Below are positions 24,591 through 33,535 of a stretch of DNA of 64,000 bases, piece by piece. How positions within the stretch are numbered: position 1 is the first letter of the stretch; every line of letters starts with the position of its first letter. The position numbers and the translations under genes are program-made. The notes under the pieces were generated by a model. That model saw only the letters and a list, made by a program, of their open reading frames with translations, made no database searches and had not been told where the DNA came from. Source of the stretch: Chitinophagaceae bacterium UBA2375 (lineage in GTDB: Bacteria > Bacteroidota > Bacteroidia > Chitinophagales > Chitinophagaceae); contig DDTB01000032.1 in assembly GCA_002343985.1 (NCBI GenBank), forward strand, positions 1 to 64,000, read 5' to 3'.

Positions 24591-25904
24591 TTATCCTTTT
24601 TTAGGTAAATAATATAAAACCACGCGCTGGTTTTTGTTCAGGTATTTGCGGGCCACATCCTGGATGTCTTTGCGTGTGATGCTCTTGATCATTTCCAGTT
24701 CTTCGTTTACCCTGTTGGTGTTTTTGTTGTGGAAAATGTAACCATCAGCGAGGTTTTCAGCCACACCCAGCATACGCGCGTTTTTACCTACATAATTGTT
24801 TTCATACTGGTTCATGATCTTGGTAAACTCATCTTCGCTGATCAGTTCATTTTGTAGTTTCTGGATCTCCTCATCCATATCCTTTAACAATGTATCGAGT
24901 GCAACGTTGCCGCTGGGCAAACCATAAGCGATGTACACGCCATAATCTTCGAGGGTATAATTGAACGAACCTACCTGCAAAGAATTCTTCTTATTGTCAA
25001 CCATTTTCTTGTACATGCGGCTGCTGGCGCCCTGGCTGAGCACATCGGATGCCAATCCTAATGCCATAGCTTCTTTTGATTTCATGCCGGGGGCGCGGTA
25101 TGCCATCATCACGGCAGGGATCTGGATATTATTATCATAAGCTGTGTCAATAATTTCCTGTGTAATGGGCGCTTCTTCCACATTTACTTTTGGTACAGGT
25201 GCACCAGCGGGTACTTCGGCAAAGTATTGTTCTACCAGTGCCTTGGTTTTTGGGATTTCTATATCACCTGCAATGACGAGTACGGCATTGTTGGGTACAT
25301 AATATTTTTTGAAAAATGCGATAAATTCCTCCAGTGTCGCCGCGTCGAGGTGTTCCATGCTGCCAATGGGTACCCAACGGTATGGATGTTTGATGAATAG
25401 GCGCTTCATGATTTCAGAAATGAAGTTGCCGTAAGGCTGATTGTCAACCCTCATCCTCTTTTCTTCTTTCACCACTTCATTCTGTGTTTTGACGCCCTGC
25501 TCATTGATGACAGGGTGCAGCATGCGCTCACTTTCAAGCCATAATCCTGTTTCCAGCTGGTTGGAAGGAAACAATTCATAATAAAAAGTGCGGTCCTGGG
25601 TGGTATTCGCGTTATTTTGCCCGCCGTTCTGGCTTACAATTTTCATGAATTCGCCGCGTTTGATATTTTTACTGCCTTCAAACAACAGATGTTCAAAGAA
25701 ATGCGCGAAACCCGTCCTGTCGGGCACTTCATCTTTACTGCCCACATGGTACATAACGGAAACCGCCACCACGGGGGCCGATTTGTCTTGATGCAACACC
25801 ACATGCAACCCGTTTTTCAGGTCGTATTCCGTGAATGTCACTTTTTGCGCTCCGGCTGCAAGACTGCCCAGTAGCGACAGGAAAGTAAGAGACTTTTTCA
25901 GCAT
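24591..25904 (-). CDS. M16-family zinc metallopeptidase, catalytic subunit
   Basis: Read from the ATG at 25904 (MLKKSLTFLSLLGSLAAGAQ signal peptide), 437 residues. The zinc-binding HxxEH motif is HFFEH in GFAHFFEHLLFEGSKN, with the downstream Glu in the NEVVKEEKR helix, so it should be active. A second half-domain follows (VLVIAGDIEIPKTKALVEQY, then YKKMVDNKKNSLQVGSF). Such heterodimeric M16 proteases of Bacteroidota act in the periplasm, with a PqqL-like role in peptide breakdown. The next gene encodes the zinc-less partner. Confidence 0.9.
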   Translation of the reverse strand: MLKKSLTFLSLLGSLAAGAQKVTFTEYDLKNGLHVVLHQDKSAPVVAVSVMYHVGSKDEVPDRTGFAHFFEHLLFEGSKNIKRGEFMKIVSQNGGQNNANTTQDRTFYYELFPSNQLETGLWLESERMLHPVINEQGVKTQNEVVKEEKRMRVDNQPYGNFISEIMKRLFIKHPYRWVPIGSMEHLDAATLEEFIAFFKKYYVPNNAVLVIAGDIEIPKTKALVEQYFAEVPAGAPVPKVNVEEAPITQEIIDTAYDNNIQIPAVMMAYRAPGMKSKEAMALGLASDVLSQGASSRMYKKMVDNKKNSLQVGSFNYTLEDYGVYIAYGLPSGNVALDTLLKDMDEEIQKLQNELISEDEFTKIMNQYENNYVGKNARMLGVAENLADGYIFHNKNTNRVNEELEMIKSITRKDIQDVARKYLNKNQRVVLYYLPKKG

Positions 25905-26035
25905 AATTGATTGGTATTTGACTGTAAAAATAGCCACAAAATCGGGCCATTCAGGTTTAAACTTGATAATTTGATAAGCGGATGAAAAACCTTACCAACA
26001 GTTGCGGGAAGGGGTTTGTTCGCAAGCGATGCAGG

Positions 26036-26530
26036 TTATTGCCTGTTGGCTGTACGGTTCACCATATCAAGGACAGCGGTTTCGAGGTCGGTTTTGTATT
26101 GAGACAGTTTTTCAAATAAAGCCTCATTTGACGTGGCCAGGATTTGCGCAGCCAGGATGCCTGCATTTTTCGCTCCGTTGAGCGCGACCGTGGCAACAGG
26201 TACCCCGGAAGGCATTTGCAGGATCGATAAAACGGAATCCCAGCCATCAATGGAGTTGGATGATTTTACCGGTACTCCGATCACCGGTAAACTGGTATAC
26301 GATGCAACCATGCCGGGTAAATGAGCGGCCCCGCCGGCGCCGGCAATGATCACTTTGATACCCCTGTCTTTGGCTTCCCTGGCGTATTCGCGCATGCGGT
26401 CGGGCGTGCGGTGAGCGGAAACGATTGTGAGTTCATGCGGTATTGAGAATTGTTTCAGGATATCTGCGGCTGCCTGCATAACCGGCAGGTCCGATTCGCT
26501 GCCCATGATGATTCCGACCAATGGTTCCAT
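26036..26530 (-). CDS. purE: 5-(carboxyamino)imidazole ribonucleotide mutase
   Basis: A 164-residue PurE class I protein: GIIMGSESDLPVMQAAADIL at the N-terminus, SAHRTPDRM with the catalytic His, and GAGGAAHLPGMVAS. It converts N5-CAIR to CAIR in purine synthesis, working after PurK. It lies directly behind the tolC gene of an efflux operon, 23 bases away, and a -7 box sits in that gap. purK is found 5.6 kb further upstream on the same strand. Confidence 0.95.
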   Translation of the reverse strand: MEPLVGIIMGSESDLPVMQAAADILKQFSIPHELTIVSAHRTPDRMREYAREAKDRGIKVIIAGAGGAAHLPGMVASYTSLPVIGVPVKSSNSIDGWDSVLSILQMPSGVPVATVALNGAKNAGILAAQILATSNEALFEKLSQYKTDLETAVLDMVNRTANRQ

Positions 26531-26543
26531 GTAAATGTTTGTT

Positions 26544-26551
26544 CAAAAATA
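26544..26551 (-). promoter_or_regulatory. Candidate -7 box (TATTTTTG) of purE
   Basis: The minus strand reads TATTTTTG, 13 bases before the purE ATG and just behind the tolC stop, so purE may be expressed independently of the efflux operon. No -33 TTG is seen within tolC at standard spacing. Confidence 0.45.
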
Positions 26552-26553
26552 CG

Positions 26554-27876
26554 TCATTTTACCAGATCCCCCTTCAGCCCCAGCAGTTCCGTTTCAGCCT
26601 GCTTGGCCTGGTATCGTGCCGCGATGAGCCTGTTATACGCGTCTTCAAGGCTTTTTTGGGATTCCCTTAATTCCAGTATGGTGGATATTCCCAACCTGTT
26701 CCGCTCCATGGCAATTTGCACATTCTCCCTAGCCAGGCCGATGTTTTCTTCCTCCAACGACAGGTTCTGCAATTGCATCTCATAATTTTTGTACGCGATG
26801 CTGATGGCATTGTTGATCTGGAACCGTTGATATTCGTATAGGGTTAACCGGTAGTTCAGGTCAAGTTCGGCTTCTTTGATCTGGCGTTTGACGGTGTGCG
26901 CGTTGAAAATGGGTATGTTTAACGAAAGCCCGTAATTGAATCCCAGGTTCTGGTTGAATAAAGGGGTAAAATTATTCACCACCGTTTGGTTGGTGAGTTT
27001 ATTGAAATTGTATGCCGAGTTAAATTGTAAGGTGGGGAACCTGTCCGCCTTCCTTTCTTTGATAACCAGTTTCGATAAACTGATCTGTTGTTTCGCGGTG
27101 AGCAGTAAAGGGTTGCTTTTTTCAGCGCCGGCAATGATATCGGTTACAATGATGGTTGGGTTGATGGGAATGCTATCGGTTACTTCATACCTGGTGCCGG
27201 CTTCCACTGTCATTATGCCGTTAAGCTGTTCTTTCAATTGTTCAATCAGGTTCATTTGGGTGAGCCTGGATGCTTTTTGCGAGTTCAGGTCAAGCTTGGC
27301 CTGCAATAATTCCGGTTTGGCGCCAAGGCCAACACTGAGTTTTTTTTCGGCCTGCCGTACCCTTTCCTCGTTGATCGACATTTGTTCCTCAATTGCCTTC
27401 AACTGTTGTTTTTGCCTGACGATATTGTAGTAGTTAAGCAATACGGCGGCTACCGTATTCACCAATTGGTTGCGGATATTCAGTTCGCCAAGCTTTACCT
27501 GTTCGTTAAGCCTGTCGCGCGTGGCGAACATTTTCAACCCGTCAAATAATGTCCAGTTCAGGTTGATGTTCGCGGCCACATTGTTTGAGCGGATCCCGTC
27601 CCCCTTTCTGATTGATCCATCCTGCAATTCCTGTTTAACGTTATTGTTATTCAACAGGAGCGTGCTGCCCGCATTGATACGCGGATAGAAAGCAGATTGC
27701 GCGTATTTTTTCTGCAGAGCGAAAACGGCAGAATCGTTTTTCAGGAGCAGGATTTCGTAATTGTTTTTCAACGCGGAGGCAACCGCTTCTTCCACCGTCA
27801 GTATTCGCTGAGCCCGGCTGCACAGGGGGAGCGAGATCAATAACATAACGGTATGGCGTAAACGTAAATATGACAT
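26554..27876 (-). CDS. TolC-family outer-membrane efflux protein
   Basis: A 440-residue outer-membrane efflux protein with signal peptide (MLLISLPLCSRA) and the typical four-helix repeats: LTVEEAVASALKNNYEILLL begins the first, and SLEEENIGLARENVQIAMERNRLGIST and LRESQKSLEDAYNRLIAARYQAKQAETELL the last. It forms the outer channel of a tripartite pump. It is the last gene of the adaptor-RND-TolC operon, five bases behind the RND gene. Confidence 0.9.
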   Translation of the reverse strand: MSYLRLRHTVMLLISLPLCSRAQRILTVEEAVASALKNNYEILLLKNDSAVFALQKKYAQSAFYPRINAGSTLLLNNNNVKQELQDGSIRKGDGIRSNNVAANINLNWTLFDGLKMFATRDRLNEQVKLGELNIRNQLVNTVAAVLLNYYNIVRQKQQLKAIEEQMSINEERVRQAEKKLSVGLGAKPELLQAKLDLNSQKASRLTQMNLIEQLKEQLNGIMTVEAGTRYEVTDSIPINPTIIVTDIIAGAEKSNPLLLTAKQQISLSKLVIKERKADRFPTLQFNSAYNFNKLTNQTVVNNFTPLFNQNLGFNYGLSLNIPIFNAHTVKRQIKEAELDLNYRLTLYEYQRFQINNAISIAYKNYEMQLQNLSLEEENIGLARENVQIAMERNRLGISTILELRESQKSLEDAYNRLIAARYQAKQAETELLGLKGDLVK

Positions 27877-27881
27877 GGCTT

Positions 27882-30800
27882 TTACGCAGGGCCGACAACT
27901 GTTTCCAATTCGTCGAGCTTGCTCTTTTTCTTTTTGGTTGACAAAAACGAATAAATGGCCGGAATTACAAATAAGGTCAGGATCAAAGAAAACATCACCC
28001 CACCTACAATCACAATACCCAGTGGCATCCGCGATGTGGCCGCGTCGCCCAGCGACAACGCGAGGGGCAATGCGCCCAATGCCATGGCGAGGCTCGTCAT
28101 CAGGATGGGTCGCAAACGGGCAACCGCCGCTTCTATCACCGCCGCTGTTTTTTTCTGGCCGGTTAACTGTATCTGGTTGGCGAACTCTACAATCAGGATA
28201 CCATTCTTCGTCACCAGCCCAATCAACATAATCATACCTATTTGTGAGAAGATATTGATGGTTTGGTCAAATAACCATAAAGAAAGGATGGCGCCGGCCA
28301 ATGCCAATGGTACAGTCACCATGATGGTGAAGGGATCAATAAAGCTTTCAAACTGCGCTGCCAGAACAAGAAAAATCAATCCCAGGGCGAGGAAGAACGC
28401 GAAATACGTATTTCCTGAACTCTCCGCGTAGTCGCGGGATGCGCCTGCGAGTGAGGTCCTGAAACTGTCGTCAAGCACGGAATCAGCAATGGCCTGTATC
28501 TCCTTAATGCCATCTCCGATAGTTTTTCCTTCCGCCACGTTAGCGGAAATGGTCGCGGAACGGTACCGGTTGAAATGGTAAAGGGTAGGGGGCGTTACAT
28601 CCTCTTCAATATCCAGCACATTGGTCAGCGGGATGGATTGCCCCTGACTGCTCGTGACATAAATATTGGATAAGTCGTTCGGGTCGTCGCGGTTGATCCT
28701 GTCTACCTGCCCGATAACCGAATATTGCTTCCCTTCTTTGGTAAAATACCCAAGCCGTTGGTTACTTAATGCCAGTTGCAATGTTTGGGATACATCCTGA
28801 ACGCTGAGCCCCAGTTCGCTGGCTTTTTGCCTGTTGATATTGATTTTGAGTTCGGGGCGGTTAAACTTCAAATCGGCATCCACACCTGTCAATACCTTGC
28901 TTTTCGATGCCGCGTCAAGCATACGGGGCAAAGCCTGCCTGAGTTTATCAGAGTTGACATTTTGCAGTACAAACTGCACAGGCTGGCTGCTCCGCCTGCT
29001 CACCTGGATCGTTTGATCCTGTACGGCAAACAAACGGCCCTGGTTAAAACGCTGTACATTTTTATTCACCCAATTGACAATATCCTGCTGGCTCCTGTTT
29101 CGCTCTGAAGGTTCTACCAGGGCTACACGCACAAATCCTGAATTGGATGCACCGGAACCGATAAAGCCAGGTGCGGTCATGCTGACCACATATTTTTTTT
29201 CAGGCAATGAATCCGCAAGGAAGGAACTGATCTGGTTCATATACTTATCCATCGCGTCGTATGATGTGCCTTCAGGCGCACTGACCAGTAACCGGAAATT
29301 ACTTTTATCTTCCATAGGGGCCAATTCCGACTGCAGGTTGCGGCCAATCAGGAATATCAACGCGAAGCAGGCTAAAACAATCACCCATGCCATCCAACGG
29401 ACACGCATAAATGCTTCAAGCATCCGGCGGTAGCCGTTTTCCATGCCCCTGAAAAATGGCTCAGTGGCTTTGTAAAAAGATGAATGGCGGAAAGTTTTCC
29501 CCGTTAGTTTTACATTTAGTACAGGCGTTAACGTGAGTGATACAAAAGCGGATATCAGCACCGCGCCGGCCACTACTACGCCAAATTCACGGAACAGCCT
29601 GCCCACAAATCCCTGCAGGAATATGATGGGCATAAATACCACGGCAAGCGTTATGGAAGTGGCAATAACCGCGAAATAAATCTCCTTGGAACCATCGCGG
29701 GCGGCCTGCCATTTATTCATGCCCTGCTCCATTTTCTTGTAAATATTTTCCGTTACCACTATACCGTCATCCACCACAAGCCCCGTCGCCAGTACAATCG
29801 CCAGCAGGGTCAGCACATTGATGGTATAGCCAAAAAGGTACATGATAAAGAATGCGCCAATCAGTGATACGGGGATGTCAATCAGCGGACGAATGGCAAT
29901 CAACCAGTCACGGAAGAACAGGTAAACGATTAATACAACGAGTACAAAGGCCACGACAAGGGTTTCCTTCACTTCATTGATAGATTTCCGGATATTTTGT
30001 GTTTGGTCGTACGAAATTTCCATCCGGATATCCGCGGGAAGATCGGCCCTGATTTCAGTCAGCCTTTTTTGCACTTCATCTGCTATGCTGATATAATTGG
30101 TGCCGGGTTGAGGGATGATGGCCATGGCAATCATGGGTATATTGCTTTCCTTCAGCACACTCTCCTCGTTTTCCGGCCCCAGTACAGCTTCTCCCACATC
30201 ACGCAACATCACATCCGCGCCGTTCACATTTTTTACAATCAGTTTATTGAATTCCTCTTCCGTATTCAGCTTGCCGAATGTACGGATCCCAAGATCGGTA
30301 GCATCGCCGGCAAGTTTACCCGCAGGGAGCTCTACATTTTCGCGGGAAAGCGCGTTTTGTACATCTCGTGGCGATAGGTTATAAGCGCTTAAACGGGCCG
30401 GGTCGAACCAAATCCGCATCGCGTATTTTTTTTCGCCCCAAATATTTACGCCACTGATGCCCTGGATGGTTTGGATACGCTCAACGAGGTTGTTGTTGGC
30501 GAATTCAGTAATCTCGAGCGCGTTGCGCATATTGCTTTGCAGCAGGATGATCATCACCGGGTCTGAACTGGCATCGGCTTTGCTCACAACCGGCGGCGCT
30601 TCCAGGTCGGTAGGGAGGGAGCGGGTAGCCTGTGAAACCTTATCGCGCACATCATTCGCGGCTTCCTCAAGTGGTGTTCCAAGTTCAAACTCAACCGTAA
30701 TGCTGCTGCTACCCTGTGAACTTTGTGAAGTGATATTGCGAATGCCCGCAATGCCATTGATGGCTTTTTCCAATGGCTCGGTAATCTGCGTCTCAATGAT

Positions 30801-30971
30801 CTCCGCGTTGGCGCCGGGGTAGGAGGTGCGCACATTGATATTAGGAGGGTCAAGGGCGGGATAATCGCGCACACCCAGGAATTTATATCCGATCAACCCG
30901 AATACAACGATCACTATATTCAATACAACCGCGAATACAGGCCTTCTTAAACTAAACTCAGATAAGTTCAT
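27882..30971 (-). CDS. RND (HAE1-type) efflux permease
   Basis: A 1029-residue RND transporter with the usual 12 TM pattern: N-terminal MNLSEFSLRRPVFAVVLNIVIVVFGLIGY, two large periplasmic loops, the TM4 region VLTLLAIVLATGLVVDDGIVVTEN carrying the Asp pair of the proton relay, and ...GLVTKNGILIVEFANQ in the second half. Length and sequence fit multidrug pumps of the AcrB/MexB group, although substrates cannot be told. It works with the adaptor and TolC genes on either side; the gap to the adaptor gene is 33 bases. Confidence 0.95.
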   Translation of the reverse strand: MNLSEFSLRRPVFAVVLNIVIVVFGLIGYKFLGVRDYPALDPPNINVRTSYPGANAEIIETQITEPLEKAINGIAGIRNITSQSSQGSSSITVEFELGTPLEEAANDVRDKVSQATRSLPTDLEAPPVVSKADASSDPVMIILLQSNMRNALEITEFANNNLVERIQTIQGISGVNIWGEKKYAMRIWFDPARLSAYNLSPRDVQNALSRENVELPAGKLAGDATDLGIRTFGKLNTEEEFNKLIVKNVNGADVMLRDVGEAVLGPENEESVLKESNIPMIAMAIIPQPGTNYISIADEVQKRLTEIRADLPADIRMEISYDQTQNIRKSINEVKETLVVAFVLVVLIVYLFFRDWLIAIRPLIDIPVSLIGAFFIMYLFGYTINVLTLLAIVLATGLVVDDGIVVTENIYKKMEQGMNKWQAARDGSKEIYFAVIATSITLAVVFMPIIFLQGFVGRLFREFGVVVAGAVLISAFVSLTLTPVLNVKLTGKTFRHSSFYKATEPFFRGMENGYRRMLEAFMRVRWMAWVIVLACFALIFLIGRNLQSELAPMEDKSNFRLLVSAPEGTSYDAMDKYMNQISSFLADSLPEKKYVVSMTAPGFIGSGASNSGFVRVALVEPSERNRSQQDIVNWVNKNVQRFNQGRLFAVQDQTIQVSRRSSQPVQFVLQNVNSDKLRQALPRMLDAASKSKVLTGVDADLKFNRPELKININRQKASELGLSVQDVSQTLQLALSNQRLGYFTKEGKQYSVIGQVDRINRDDPNDLSNIYVTSSQGQSIPLTNVLDIEEDVTPPTLYHFNRYRSATISANVAEGKTIGDGIKEIQAIADSVLDDSFRTSLAGASRDYAESSGNTYFAFFLALGLIFLVLAAQFESFIDPFTIMVTVPLALAGAILSLWLFDQTINIFSQIGMIMLIGLVTKNGILIVEFANQIQLTGQKKTAAVIEAAVARLRPILMTSLAMALGALPLALSLGDAATSRMPLGIVIVGGVMFSLILTLFVIPAIYSFLSTKKKKSKLDELETVVGPA

Positions 30972-31004
30972 GTATGTGGTTAATGCCAGCTTTTGCTGGG
31001 GTTA

Positions 31005-32057
31005 TCAATCAATGATCTTTCGTATCTGCACTTTCGCGCCGGGCTTCAATGCCATCAGGCCGGTTGTAATAACGGTATCGCCTACCTGCAGTCCCTTGCT
31101 GACCAGTACTTTCGATGAATCCCTTGCCGTAGTTTGCACATCTTCAAAACTCACTTCCCCATTCCTGAGTACAGCCACCTTCTTTCCCCTTGCCTGTGGT
31201 ATGATGGCCTGGGATGGGATCATTATGGCATTGGGGTCCGGGTCGAAGCTGATGGATACTTTCGCGAATTTGCCGGGTATAACCCTCTTGTCGCTGCCAA
31301 TGACCCGGCTCCTTATCAGCAGGCTCCTGTTATTCTCTGAAATGCCCGGTTCAGTGGCTATAACTTTTGCCAGGTATGTGTCATCACTTCCTTCAGTATG
31401 AAAACTCACTTCCTGTCCGAGCCGGACCATGCTGCTGTATTTTTCCGGAAGGTTGAAATCCAATTTTACGGCATCCATTTGCTGGATATTGGTCAATACG
31501 GTTTGTGGAGATACATAAGAACCCGGGCTCACCATTTTCAAACCAAGTTTTCCGGAAAATGGCGCCCTGATCTCCGTACGGGTCAGGTTGCTTTTCACTA
31601 CTTCAATGTCGGCTTTGATGTTATTGGTCTGCAATACAATCAGGTCGTATTCCTGTTGGCTGACACCATTTATTTTTAACAGTTCTTCATACCGTTTTAC
31701 GGTATTCTGCTGCACATCAAGTTGTACCTGCAATTTTTTCAATTGGGCCCTCAGGTCGCCATCATATATTTTACCCAATAAAGCGCCCTTTGACACAAAG
31801 GAGCCTTCCCGGATATTCAACATGGTCAACCTGCCTGATATTTCCGGCTGGATGCTGGTAGATTCGTTGGCTACCAGGTTTCCGGAAACCATCAACCTGT
31901 CTGTAAACGTGTCTGTTTTTACTACGAAAGCATCCACTTTTGGTACCGGTGGTTTTTGGCCAGCCGCTTTTGGATTTTCTATTTGCTTGTTTTTGCAAGC
32001 TGAAAGGATAAAACTGGCGCTTAAAATGATGGCGCTGACACGTAAAATTGTAGACAT
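31005..32057 (-). CDS. RND efflux periplasmic adaptor (membrane fusion lipoprotein)
   Basis: Read from the ATG at 32057 (MSTILRVSAIILSASFILSAC), 350 residues. The lipobox LSAC makes it a lipoprotein anchored in a membrane. The biotinyl-lipoyl-like hairpin (SIQPEISGRLTMLNIREGSFVSKGALLG) and the alpha-helical hairpin between KKLQVQLDVQQNTVKRYEELLKI and EIRAPFSGKLG are clear. The C-terminal beta-barrel ends VQIRKIID. It links the RND pump and TolC genes that follow on the same strand. Confidence 0.93.
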   Translation of the reverse strand: MSTILRVSAIILSASFILSACKNKQIENPKAAGQKPPVPKVDAFVVKTDTFTDRLMVSGNLVANESTSIQPEISGRLTMLNIREGSFVSKGALLGKIYDGDLRAQLKKLQVQLDVQQNTVKRYEELLKINGVSQQEYDLIVLQTNNIKADIEVVKSNLTRTEIRAPFSGKLGLKMVSPGSYVSPQTVLTNIQQMDAVKLDFNLPEKYSSMVRLGQEVSFHTEGSDDTYLAKVIATEPGISENNRSLLIRSRVIGSDKRVIPGKFAKVSISFDPDPNAIMIPSQAIIPQARGKKVAVLRNGEVSFEDVQTTARDSSKVLVSKGLQVGDTVITTGLMALKPGAKVQIRKIID

Positions 32058-32089
32058 CCTAAGGGATTTAAAAATCAATGTTCAGACTG

Positions 32090-32097
32090 CAAAAGTA
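32090..32097 (-). promoter_or_regulatory. Candidate -7 box (TACTTTTG) of the efflux operon
   Basis: The minus strand reads TACTTTTG, an exact TAnnTTTG match, 32 bases before the adaptor ATG in the gap behind purK. No clear -33 TTG. Confidence 0.5.
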
Positions 32098-32147
32098 GTT
32101 TTAAGCTGGACAGGCGGTTGTTAAAAAAGGATAAACGGTTTTCGGAA

Positions 32148-33281
32148 TTAGATTTTTTCCTTGCCCTCAACTACAAATAAATGTTTGATTTTGTTTATCT
32201 TATGCAATAGCTCCTGCTTTTCCGGACTAAGGATACACACGTGCCCCATCTTTCTGCCCGGCCTGGTTTCTTTTTTACCATAAATATGTACAAACACATT
32301 GTCCATGGCCAAAACTTCCTCCAATCCGCGATATACAGCCTCACCTGAATAGCCGGGTGCGCCTACAATGTTCAGCAGGGCCGAAGGCATACGGTTGGCG
32401 GTGTTGCCCAATGGGTATTGGAGGAGGATACGCCAGAACATATCAAACTGGCTGCAATATGAGGCTTCAATGCTGTGGTGTCCACTGTTATGCACTCGGG
32501 GCGCTATTTCGTTGACAAACACCTGTCCTTTGTCATCTGAAAACAATTCCACGGCAAAAAGCCCGGGGCTTTTTAGTTTTCGTACAGCATTCAGGGCGAT
32601 GGCATCGGCTTTCCAAAAAACTTTTTCAGGTAAGTCGGCCGGGCTTAATTGATGGCTTAACTGGTTGAGTTGTGGATCGAAGACCATATCAACAGGCGGG
32701 TAAACCGCTGTTTGCCCTTTTTCATCCACCGCGATGATGACGGAAATCTCCTTGTCTACCTTCACCATTTTTTCCAGCACCGCGGGTGCGTCAAAACCTT
32801 TCTCGATATCCTCTTGCTTCGGGATCAACTGCACGCCGCGACCGTCATAACCACCGGTGGCCAATTTGTGGACGGCGGGAAGAAAATCCGCTTGCTGCCT
32901 GAGTTCCCCGAGGTTTTGGGTGATGATGTACGGACTGCTGGGAATATCGTTAGATTGGTAAAATTCTTTTTGAAAGATCTTATTTCGAATGATTTTCAGT
33001 GCGGCCGGGCTTGGAACCACACGCACGCCCTCCGCTTCGAGCCTTTCCAGGGCTCCAACATTCACCTGTTCTATTTCGATGCTGATCACATCCAGGTTAC
33101 GTCCAAAAGCATACACGTCTGATTCATTCCTGATATCGCCACATACAAAATGTTGGCAAAGATGGGCAGCAGGGCAGTTCGGGTCATTTTCCATCACATA
33201 GGTTTCCACCGGGTAATTGGCGGCGGCCTGCAATAACATGCGCCCTAATTGTCCGCCCCCTAGTATACCTGCTTTGATCAT
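32148..33281 (-). CDS. purK: 5-(carboxyamino)imidazole ribonucleotide synthase
   Basis: A 377-residue ATP-grasp enzyme that makes N5-CAIR from AIR, bicarbonate and ATP. The start KAGILGGGQLGRMLLQAAANYPVE is the PurK preATP-grasp signature; the nucleotide and metal regions include LATGGYDGRGVQLI and FAVELFSDDKGQVFVNEIAPRVHNSGHHSIEA. Length is normal. A -7 box lies 23 bases before the ATG. Its usual partner purE is separated from it by the complete RND efflux operon. Confidence 0.95.
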   Translation of the reverse strand: MIKAGILGGGQLGRMLLQAAANYPVETYVMENDPNCPAAHLCQHFVCGDIRNESDVYAFGRNLDVISIEIEQVNVGALERLEAEGVRVVPSPAALKIIRNKIFQKEFYQSNDIPSSPYIITQNLGELRQQADFLPAVHKLATGGYDGRGVQLIPKQEDIEKGFDAPAVLEKMVKVDKEISVIIAVDEKGQTAVYPPVDMVFDPQLNQLSHQLSPADLPEKVFWKADAIALNAVRKLKSPGLFAVELFSDDKGQVFVNEIAPRVHNSGHHSIEASYCSQFDMFWRILLQYPLGNTANRMPSALLNIVGAPGYSGEAVYRGLEEVLAMDNVFVHIYGKKETRPGRKMGHVCILSPEKQELLHKINKIKHLFVVEGKEKI

Positions 33282-33304
33282 CCCTAATGCTGTTTATATA
33301 GCCT

Positions 33305-33312
33305 GCAAAGAT
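33305..33312 (-). promoter_or_regulatory. Candidate -7 box (TATCTTTG) of purK
   Basis: The minus strand reads TATCTTTG, an exact match, 23 bases before the purK ATG. It lies back to back with the hppD promoter in the same intergenic region. Confidence 0.5.
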
Positions 33313-33324
33313 AACGGCTACCCA

Positions 33325-33367
33325 TTGAAGGTGCCGGTAATTCTTTGTATATTTGCCATGTATGGCA
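33325..33367 (+). promoter_or_regulatory. Candidate hppD promoter with an overlapping palindrome
   Basis: TTG (33325-33327), 20 bases, then TATATTTG (33348-33355), a full Bacteroidota promoter match. A perfect inverted repeat TGCCAT-GT-ATGGCA (33354-33367) starts inside the -7 box and covers the likely transcription start, the position expected for a repressor site. The leader to the hppD ATG would be about 175 bases and contains a second hairpin, CAAGCG/CGCTTG, within 33392-33441. Confidence 0.55.
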
Positions 33368-33535
33368 CCCGATTATCCACATAAGGTTTTTGGTGACAAG
33401 CGTGTTAATTATTTTCTGTTGGTTTTGTCGCTTGCCATGGATCACCGGGCTTAATCCCTTCCCTTTCCTCAGGGTATATTGCCCTGTCCCGATCGTACAG
33501 ATTAATTTCATTCATCCTCATAAAAGAATCATACC

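Noticed and set aside
28776..29108. Frames on the plus strand inside the RND permease
   Set aside because: Antisense shadows of a clear transporter gene.
33373..33381. A second perfect DnaA box (TTATCCACA) in the hppD leader
   Set aside because: A lone nine-base match is expected about once per 130 kb of one strand by chance; nothing else at this site suggests an origin.
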